NCBI GenBank assembly: GCA_025174535.1
Contig: JALBUN010000017.1
Span: forward strand, 248,001 to 312,000
Length of the DNA: 64,000 nt
Direction: 5' to 3'
Source of the DNA: Cantharellus purpuraceus
Lineage: Eukaryota; Basidiomycota; Agaricomycetes; Cantharellales; Hydnaceae
Numbering within the stretch: the stretch's first letter is position 1; the number at the start of each line of letters is the position of its first letter. The translations under genes were made by a program, and so were the position numbers. Of this stretch, positions 56,517-64,000 are shown piece by piece. The notes below the pieces were generated by a model. It did not search any database. It had not been told where the DNA came from and was given only the letters and a program-made list of their open reading frames with translations.

Positions 56517-59500
56517 TTAAAGATTCATAAGAGGGCCAGGTTTGTCTGGATAAGCGGAGTGAAAATCGGAGACGGATTCAGATGCGTGATCGAGTTTGGA
56601 TGCAGAGATCCATGAAGACTCTTCATCGGTGCCTTCATACCCAGTCCATTTGACTAAGTACTGGAGCTTGCACTTGTATCGACGGTCGATCTTCAAGTCC
56701 AGGATCTCGGATATCTCATATTCATTGTCTCCTTCAATGATGATTGGGGGAGGTGGAGGTTGCGTGTGACCGGAGATCTTGTTTGTGGTAGCGGGTTCGA
56801 GCATTGATATATGGAAGACCGGATGAACTGCTCGGAAGTGGTCTGGGAGGCGGAGGGTGAAAGACCTGCTGCCCGCGTGAGCAATGACCTCATAAGGACC
56901 TAAGTATTTCTCAGAGAGTTTCTTCGATGGACGGGTGGTCCGGAAGTGTTCGGCCTTAACGAATACTTGGTCTCCGATTTGCAGGTCTGGAGCCGGGATG
57001 TGGCGTTGGTCTGCGGAGACTTGATATTGTTTCTGGGCATCGGAGATGGTCTCTCGGAGATGTTGGTGTAGTTGATCAAGGTTGGTTACGAATTGGCGGG
57101 CTTTGGTGGAGGCAAGTTCTTTCTCGGGGTGGATGGAGATGTTCGGATGGTAGCCTTTGTTAGCAAAGAACAGAGAGATGCCGGTAGTTGCATTTGGAGC
57201 GTTGTTGTAGGCAAACTCTGCGATCGGAAGTAGATCAGCCCAGTTGTCTTGTTGATAGTTACAATAGATTCGGAGATATTGTTCCAGTGACTGATTCATT
57301 CGTTCCGTTTGTCCGTCTCCTTCAGGGTGGTATCCAGAGGTGAAATGGAGCTTCATGTCGAGAGCCTTTCCTAATGTGCGGAAGAAGGAGGACACGAACT
57401 CCAAACCCCGATCGGACGTGACATGCGACGGGACTCCGTGTTTAGAGAATACGTGGAGAACGAACAATTTAGCTAGCGAGGCGGAGGTGATGGTGTCATG
57501 CGTCGGAATGAATAGTGACTGTTTGGTGAACCTGTCGACAATCACGAGTATGGTGTCATATCTGAGCGATGGGGGGAGCTTCTCTATGAAGTCCATGGAG
57601 ATGGAGTTCCATGGTTGCTCCGGGATTGGAAGTTGTTTGAGCGTTCCATAGGGTTTGTGCCTTTGCGATTTTGAGCGCATACATGTGGTGCAGGAGTTAC
57701 AGTAGTGTTGAATGTATTCCTGCATTTTTGGCCATACATAGTCTTGTCGGATTAATCCTTGTGTGCGATTTTGCCCAAAGTGGCCGGAGATCGGGTGATC
57801 ATGATAATACTGCAAAACTCGGAGTCGGAGGCCATTGGTGTTGGGGACGTATATCTGGTTGTTGTGTCGGAGGTGTCCTTCAGGGTCAAGTGACCATTTC
57901 GGATCGGAAGGGTTGTCCACGTGTTTAACTGCAACAGAATTGGATCGGAGTGATGAGCGGATGTCGGAGCGGAGTTGGTCGATGTCCATAATGGTGACAG
58001 CTCGGAGAGTGGGAGTCATGAGGGTGGATGCTTGTAGGGACGATGCCAGCTGCTCGTTAGTAAACACAGGACGAAAGTTGTGGGGGTTTACAGTGGCATA
58101 GTTGCTATTCCCCTCTTTAGGGTAGACGTCCCAGCGTCTAGTTAGCGCGTCAGGCTTTGCTCCGAGTCGACCTGGATGGAAACGGATAATGAGATTGAAC
58201 TGAGATAGGTACTTGGACCATCGGACCTGTCTCCGGGTGAGCAGTTTCATTGTGGAGAAGTATTCCAAGTTCTTGTGGTCAGTTATGACATCCACCGGAT
58301 CAGAGGGACCTTCAAGGTAGTGTCTCCATATCCGGAAGGCTTCATATATGGCAAGGAGCTCTTTGTCATGGACATCATAGTTCAGTTCAGGGGGTGTAAA
58401 TGTACGCGAGTGAAAAGCGATCAGGTGGACTTGTCCGTCATCCGGAGAGATGATGGACAGGATCGCGGCAAGTGCATAGTCGGAGGCGTCGGTCTCTAAT
58501 AGGATGGGAACGTCTGGAACCCAATGAGTCAGTATCGGAGTGGAAGTAAGGGCCTTTTTCAAGGTCTCAAAACTCTGTCTACATTCGTCAGTGAAATTCC
58601 ATTGGATACCCTTCCTAGTGAGTCAGGTGAGCGGAACAGTGATATCGGAGTAGCCATGAATAAAGCGGCAGTAGAAGTTGGCGAACCTGAAGAAGGACTG
58701 TACATCCTTGACTTTCCGGGGTTCTGGCCATTCCTGTATGGCTTTGATTTTGTCGTCGGACATTGTTAATCCTGCCGGGGAGAGGATATAGCCTAGGTAT
58801 TCAACCGAGTCGGAGTGGAATTCACATTTGTCAGCACGGGCGAAGAGGCCATGCTTTCAGAGACATCAGAGTACTTCTCGGACATGTGTCCGATGTTCTT
58901 CTTCGTTGTCCGAATATACCAGAATGTCGTCTAAGTAAACGAGGATGGTCATGTCAAGGAGGTCGGCGAAGGTATCATTCATGAACCTCTGGAAGGCGGC
59001 CGGAGCATTGGTTAGTCCGAAGGGCATGACACACCACTCGAAAGATCCATATCATGTGCGGAAGGTCGTTTTCCATTCGTCGCCTTCTCGGATGCGGACT
59101 AGATGGTAGGTGTGTCGGAGATCTATTTTGGAGTAGATCTTAGCCTTTCGAGGACTCTCGAGTAGGTCTGCGGTGCGGGGTATGGGGTATTGGTCTTTCT
59201 TGGTGATCTTGTTGAGCCCATGGAAGTCGACGCATAGACAGAGTGATCCCTCCTTTTTACAGACAAATAGGACCGGAGCTCCATGAGGAGATAGGGATAG
59301 GTGGATGAAGCCTGTGGCCAAGTTCTCGTCTATGAATGTTCGGAGAGCCAGTAGCTCTTTTTGTGATAGCGAGTAGATAGGGCCAAGCGGAGGGGTGGAG
59401 TTGTCATCCAGTTTGATCTTGAGATCATATGGTCGGTGTTCTGCTAGGGAGTCGGCTTTAGACTTGCTGAACACGTCGGCGAACTCATGATACTCCTTGG

Positions 59501-60272
59501 GAACCATAGAGAGGTCCGGTGGAGTGGATCGGGCAGAACGAGTGGCAAGGAATATTGGGTTGGAGAGGTGGACCTGGAATGTGTGAGAACCGTCCAGCTT
59601 GCTTAGTCTGGCGAAGACCATAGCGTCCACCATCGATATAAACAGAGGGGTAGACGGAGTATCTATCGGAGCGGGGTCAGCGGAGGCGGAAGATAATTTC
59701 GCACCTATAGTTGCTGGTGACATCGGGGATGACACAGCCTGCACTGGAGAATGGAATGTGATATGGCCCAATGCCCAGTCAATCAACGGATTGTAGCGGG
59801 TGAGCCAGTTATGGCCGAGAACCACAGAACAGCTGGAGTCAAGCGGAGTAACATAGAATGTAAGGGTCTGGATTTCTCCGACAGAAAAACAGATAGACAG
59901 ATCTATAGCTCGTGAAATAACAGCATTAGTAGTACCATCAAATAATCAGAGTGGTATCAGAGTTATGGCATATGTATGGAGTTTATGCAAATTGGAAAAA
60001 GAGGAATTGAGGAAACAGTGAGTAGAACCGGAGTCAATTAATGCTTGAATAGTGGTATTGGGAATGGAGTCGGAGTGGACGAGGAGGGTAAGGGAGTTGG
60101 AGTGGGAAAGAGCGGATGCGTTCAGGCGGACCTCGTCTGTCGTGCGGGGAGTACCAACACAGCCCTCAGCCCGTACAGAGGCTATAGGACTGCTTACTAT
60201 TTTTTTTGGTCTGTCGTGGCGTTGGCGGCACGGCCCTTCGCCTTTGCTGCGGACGAGGTTGCCTTGTTGCAA
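56517..60272 (-). pseudogene. Gypsy-A2 pol: protease, RT, RNase H, integrase, chromodomain
   Basis: The best pol copy here. Protease LIDSGSTHCF (about 60030). RT with VLGHNWLTRYNPLIDW linker, PIYSLSQKELLALR and [10 protein letters not shown] (58926-58937). A single 681-codon stretch (58562-56517) then has RNase H (ETDASDYALAAIL), a zinc-binding segment (HYCNSCTTC), integrase with MDFIEKLPPS, TSDRGLEF and QTERMNQS, and the chromodomain (YLVKWTGYEGTDEESSW) at the end. Stops: TGA at 59946 (shared with A1) and at 59052-59054; RT frame breaks near 58850 and 58623. The chromodomain would guide integration to marked chromatin, as known for chromoviruses. Confidence 0.9.
60197..60210 (-). other. Putative -1 ribosomal frameshift site between gag and pol (A2)
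   Basis: Eight A residues on the minus strand (60200-60207) followed by the gag TAG (60197-60199). pol continues in the -1 frame. Identical in A1, which otherwise differs at many nearby bases. Confidence 0.5.
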
Positions 60273-61304
60273 TCCTTGGCTTGGTGACCAGGCTTTCCAC
60301 AGAACAGACAGAGGTTGTTGTCCATGCGGTGCTGGCGTTCCTGCTGGGTAAGTTTCCCGTCCTTTCCCAGCTTGGTGGAGAGGTCCGGAGTACTCTTGCG
60401 AGCTCTGGAGTTATTGCTGGTGCCAGAGTTGTTCTGACCGGAACCGGAAGCGGCAGCGTTACCAGTGTTTGATTTCTGGCCTGAATTGGCGGTGGCCCGC
60501 TTATCGGACCCCTTGTTGGACTTTGGAGTTTTGTCTGATGATTTGTCCGATTTGTTGTTAGCCGAATTTTTGTGGGAGACCTCGGATTGACGTTCCCAAT
60601 AACGGGCATCGATGGATTGGGCGAGCTTGCGAAGGGTAGCCAAACTATCCAGCTTACCGACGCGTGATATCTCGTCCTTGATGCAGGATGGGAGTCCAAT
60701 GTAAAATTGGCGTCAGAGTGCGGCGTCGCCCCATTGGACTTTCGGAGCTAGCTGCTGGAAACTCACAATGTATTTTGCAATTTTGTGATTTTCCTTCATC
60801 CGAAGTCGATCGAGTTCATTCTCGGCATCGGCCTTGGGGTTGTACGGACCGAAATTGGTCCAAAGTTCGGAGATGAAGTTGGAGTAGTCCTCTGACCATA
60901 TCGGGTCATCGGAGTTGTCCATGAGCGCTGGCTCGAAGTAGTCCAGTGCGGTGCCCTTGAGATAGGACATGGCGAAGGTAACCTTCGCCCGATCGGATGT
61001 GAATGCATCGGGGTGATCACGGAAATTCAACTGGCATTGCACCAAGAATGGCTGGAGCTTGCGCGGATCAGAGCCATTGAATGGGTCGGGTTCTCAGACC
61101 TTGGTCCAGGACTTAGGGGCTTGTGGGTTACGGATGCTGCTGGCAAGCAGGGAGATGGCTTGCGCCAGATTTGGAGAGGGCGGGGTCATTGACGGCCTCT
61201 ATGTGGTCTGTCGGTTCTTCAACGACCTCGGGGATGGTGTCGATGCTGGGGGCGGGTACCTCAACGATTCGTGCACATTCGGAATTGGCAGTGGATTGTG
61301 GCAT
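60197..61304 (-). pseudogene. Gypsy-A2 gag
   Basis: Starts at the ATG of MPQSTANSECARIVEV (61304), 33 bases inside the LTR boundary at 61337. A 10-to-14-base loss near 61190 shifts the frame (A1 is intact there). It continues NLAQAISLLASSIRNPQAP, KVTFAMSYLKGTALDYFEPA and YWERQSEV. A long basic Ser/Asn/Lys-rich linker missing from A1 follows (about 60350-60590). It ends with the CCHC knuckle CLFCGKPGHQAKDC (about 60271-60312) and TAG at 60197. Confidence 0.85.
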
Positions 61305-61336
61305 TGGTAGGAGTGAGTATGGCAGTTTGAATATAC

Positions 61337-61849
61337 TGTTACACACTGGGTCCGATTGGGGTCGGAGATTGGATCGGAGGTTGGGTCGGAGGTTGGGTTG
61401 GAGTTGGAGTATGTCGTGGGGGTTGGAACGGACTTGGCTTCAGCTTATGTGCTGTGCCCTCACTAACACCGGTGTCTGAGATTTTGGAGACGGAGTACGA
61501 CTTAGAGAGTTAGGATCGGACTTAGGAGCTAGGTGTGATTCAATATTCAAACTGGGGAATGAAGTCCCCAGTCGGGCAACTTAAATACATATTTGAAATC
61601 TAATAATAATTACTCCAAGGCCGACGGCCTTATGTGAGTATGTCCGAGTCCAATGGGGATGGATGTCCGGGTTCCTATGGTGATGCTGATGCATCAATCG
61701 GAACCAGAGACGGATGGGCGGAATTGGCGGTGACAATCAGACAGGTAAATGGAGACATAGCAGTTTCCAAATGGAGTATAGATTTCATATGCGTGGGGAT
61801 CTGAGGGGATCGGACGGGGATCTGGTCATTAATGAATATAGTCATAACA
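61337..61849 (-). repeat. 5' LTR of Gypsy-A2
   Basis: 513 bp, TGTTACACACTGG to GTCATAACA. Next to gag. It carries the CTGGGGA/TCCCCAG hairpin typical of this LTR. Confidence 0.95.
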
Positions 61850-61854
61850 GAGAT

Positions 61855-61912
61855 GAAGGAGATGGAGATGAAGGAGATCCAGAGATTGGACTTGGTGTTA
61901 CAGGATGTAACA
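61855..61912. repeat. LTR-H, right end
   Basis: Ends GGATGTAACA and is followed by GTATCTCCC. Gypsy-A LTRs end CATAACA and are followed by GTATCTCTCC, so the boundary between LTR and internal region is conserved between the two families. Confidence 0.55.
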
Positions 61913-62057
61913 GTATCTCCCTTCTAGATCGAGCCTATGAGATCTTAGTCAGCATCGTGGGAAAATTGTCAGTATATGCATTTGAATTGGTGCATGAGGC
62001 TGGCCAATTATTAAACGCATGTTGCCTCTCTCTCTTTACCTCTTACCACCATCTGAT

Positions 62058-62231
62058 ATGCCCTCTGCCAAAGAACTTCACCAGCAACGCACCGCATTGG
62101 ATAAGTCAATCACTGAAGCTGATGCTGCAGAGAAAAAGAAGGTGGAAGAGGAGAAAAGAATTGTGAGGGAGGATGCAGGGCCGCTGAGGTGGCTTGAGTC
62201 AGGGTGGAGGCCACAAAAAGGAGGGCATTAA
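62058..62231 (+). pseudogene. Start of an antisense accessory ORF of the LTR-H element
   Basis: MPSAKELHQQRTALDKSI then a charged coiled coil (DAAEKKKVEEEKRIVRE). It sits at the same place relative to the LTR end as the Gypsy-A accessory ORF start, and has a similar Glu/Lys-rich start, but little direct sequence identity. It reads on in another frame (ARDLEEESELDLNMCIKCDD, about 62260) until cut by LTR-C near 62364. Confidence 0.45.
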
Positions 62232-62363
62232 TGAGGGTAGTCATGAAAGGCAAGGAAATGGCCAGGGATCTGGAGGAAGAATCTGAATTGGACCTCAATA
62301 TGTGCATCAAGTGCGATGACATGTGTGAGTGGGCAACGGTGAGTGAACATATTACAACAGATT

Positions 62364-62500
62364 GTAACCAAAGTACAAACATTAAATTGTTTCTGGAGTT
62401 GTGCTGCAGTAGGATTTGATATTCTTCTCAGCTGTTCATTCACGGAATTGTGGTGATTTAGAGTTTGCCCTAACACCATAATTTTGTGGGTTCCAAAACA
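62364..62500 (-). repeat. LTR-C end fragment
   Basis: Matches 13816-13950 in reverse and, unlike 51309-51443, keeps the terminal TTCCAAAACA at 62500. Confidence 0.75.
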
Positions 62501-62615
62501 GGTGCATATATCTATCAAGAAAAGCAGCACTCCTCAAGGGAATGCTGTATATACAAATATCTATATCTATATATTGCTCCATAGTAAGTAAGTACCTAGG
62601 GTACTTACATTGTGG
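62501..62615. repeat. LTR-like fragment with two hairpins, second copy
   Basis: Matches 52188-52287: a CTCAAGGGAATGCTGTATAT part and the palindrome AAGTACC-TAGG-GTACTT near 62590-62606. In this copy the first hairpin is weakened by mutations. Confidence 0.45.
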
Positions 62616-62619
62616 GTCA

Positions 62620-62730
62620 TGGTCAAGGCCACAGAGTTGAATCCACCGACAGAGATGACAGAAAATGATATTGAGCTTGAAGAAATTCAGTTCCAGCCAC
62701 AGGTAGCTCAAGTTACATTGGAGGCATAGT
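62620..62730 (+). pseudogene. DUF6533 C-terminal fragment (unit D')
   Basis: Reads TENDIELEEIQFQPQVAQ then VTLEA and a stop, matching the last residues of copies A-C (ENDIELEDIQSQPQAAEIT in B). Everything upstream is lost. The downstream flank to about 62950 also matches the unit. Confidence 0.75.
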
Positions 62731-63887
62731 GACAGACTATTTGTCCATCATGTTCAGCTGGTGCTGGCTGATAGGACAAATTTACAGTGAACCATCATTT
62801 CATACTATTACCCTGTCACTTTATGGAGTGAATATTTATTCACATTAATCACTTCTCACAAGTAATTTGATGCTTCAGTATGTATGCGGTGTAATTGCTT
62901 TTATATTGGGCAGGCCGGATAGAATTTCATCAAATTCTCGATCCGATTACAAAATTACTCGAAGAATGCTGCAATTGCCGTCAGATGGATGAGACGATCA
63001 CGCGTCGAACAGTCTAACATCGGTCAGTATCAAGAACATGACCGCTCGCGCGCAAGCCCGCTGGATCATGGATGACTTTGAATGAAAGGGGTGGTCGAAG
63101 CGCCTCCCACATCACCCCATCATGAGTACATTACAGATATGAACACATAATAACATGTCGGCAGTATAGGACGCCCGGTACTATCACTAAGTAGTAGGTT
63201 TGTCGGTGACGCTCAGGTGTATGGAATCCCCGGAAGCCTGAGGTCATTTCCCGATCCCTACTCATCATTCAAACGCCCTAATAGATTCTCTCCGTGATTT
63301 ACGGCGCTACCATTCATGAAGAGTGGACAGAGGCTTAGTGAATCAGTGGGTGCACGTGTATTCTGTTTATAGACCTTAAAGGTTGTTCTGGTTGTCGCAA
63401 GTCTTATGTAGCAGCTTCCACGGCCGCTCACTTCGTATGTTCCCCATGTCTGACGTGCTACGTATACTGAATCAGACTTCAATTTCATAAATGCGCACGC
63501 TGTTGGTAACATCAGTCCGTACGCTGTGCACAAATCGGCTGGTTTGCCCTCATTGCTGTCGGTAAGAATGTCTTGTTTGATAGTCTTCAACCTACTAACA
63601 GAGATCAGGCAGTGCAGACAGTTCCTTTCAATGCGATACTTACGTAGAATGAAATTGATGTGCCACATGTCCCGAGCCTTCCGACGACACATCACTGGCC
63701 ATGAGGTCGAACTATTTCAACCTCATGGCTGTACGCCTAGCTATCCGTTACTATTGATACCAGAATGCTACTTGCACAAATAGCACTCCTGGATTTCAGT
63801 ATATATATGAGCCCCTTGTAGCGTTCTACCTATCGCATACTGGCATAGTCTAGTCTACTTGACCTCTCCCTTTATCGTTCCATCAAC
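62731..63887. other. Flanks of DUF6533 units, no gene supported
   Basis: 62731-62960 is the 3' flank type; 63010-63150 matches 46160-46260 and 30950-31060; 63230-63887 is the DUF6533 upstream block. A 145-codon minus-strand ORF (63258-63695; DMWHINFILRKYRIERNCLH) is open only in this copy; in the other units the same stretch has stops, so I do not call it a gene. Confidence 0.45.
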
Positions 63888-64000
63888 ATGGCAGCTCAGA
63901 CAGAACAGGCAGAAATTCAAGCAGTGTCTGATACGTGCGTCACTCAGTATTTGCGCAGTGATTTTTGAGTTCACTGTATGGTATCATCAGAATGGCTCTC
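63888..64000 (+). pseudogene. DUF6533 gene copy D, first exon, runs off the window
   Basis: MAAQTEQAEIQAVSDTC matches exon 1 of copies A-C. A TGA follows SDF where copy B has GGA, so exon 1 is broken, unless splicing differs. The intron start GTATGG is present and the rest lies outside the window. Confidence 0.65.

Larger units (their letters stand above)
53949..61849 (-). mobile_element. Gypsy-A2, Ty3/gypsy chromovirus (7.9 kb, TSD GAGAT)
   Basis: Second copy of Gypsy-A with both LTRs (53949-54523 and 61337-61849) and GAGAT on each side (53944-53948, 61850-61854). gag-pol is on the minus strand. The accessory ORF is on the plus strand between pol and the 3' LTR. No nested insertions. Compared with A1, many differences are C/T or G/A at CpG. 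It is damaged by a gag frameshift near 61190, stops at 59946 and 59052, frame breaks near 58850 and 58623, and a one-base loss in the accessory ORF. Confidence 0.95.

Noticed and set aside
63258..63695. 145-codon minus-strand ORF upstream of DUF6533 copy D
   Set aside because: The same stretch in units A, B and C has stops on this strand; no domain, so it is better seen as promoter or leader of the DUF6533 gene.

Overview
The window looks like a transposon-choked, duplicated accessory region of an Agaricomycete (mushroom-forming basidiomycete) genome. The evidence is two gene families that I know mainly from Agaricomycetes (DUF6533 and DUF6535 membrane proteins), short introns of about 50 nt, and several nested LTR retrotransposons. 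No bacterial, plasmid or CRISPR features were seen.

Layout. 1-18.9 kb is a stack of Ty1/copia debris. A copia pol gene runs through it. It is broken by a 1.43-kb LTR ('LTR-B') with an ORF in its U3 part, and by a Ty3/gypsy chromovirus ('Gypsy-A1', pol on the minus strand). A1 is itself broken by a second LTR-B and by an 823-bp solo LTR ('LTR-F'). The far end of A1, its target duplication and the next stretch of copia RT are flipped by a 654-bp inversion. More LTRs follow ('LTR-C', and 'LTR-D' inside a third LTR-B). 19-38.3 kb holds two copies of a unit made of a DUF6533 gene (+) and a mitochondrial ribosomal protein uL2m gene (-). The first DUF6533 gene is split by a 9.55-kb gypsy element ('Gypsy-G', 203-bp LTRs, TSD CGAGT), which carries a MITE and a solo LTR ('LTR-E'). 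39-45 kb holds two DUF6535 genes, one a remnant and one nearly complete. 47.9-50.9 kb is a third, decayed DUF6533-uL2m unit. 51-62.5 kb is a second nest: gag-like and RT debris, an old gypsy LTR ('LTR-H'), a solo Gypsy-A LTR (TSD ATGGA) and a 7.9-kb Gypsy-A2 with both LTRs (TSD GAGAT). A fourth DUF6533 unit begins at the right edge.

How the parts relate. Exact 5-bp target duplications let the order of insertion be read for Gypsy-A1, A2, G, solo LTR-A, LTR-D, LTR-E and LTR-F. Nearly every protein gene is damaged, and many stops are CGA to TGA changes, as expected from decay of methylated CpG. The most interesting items are: a long ORF carried antisense to gag-pol by both Gypsy-A copies, with its own TATA box and a six-cysteine cluster with Zn2Cys6-like spacing in swapped order; a probable -1 frameshift site (A8 then TAG) between gag and pol; the U3 ORF of LTR-B; the 654-bp inversion; and the DUF6533-uL2m tandem array, in which every uL2m copy appears frame-broken. 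All homology statements come from reading the sequence, not from a database search.
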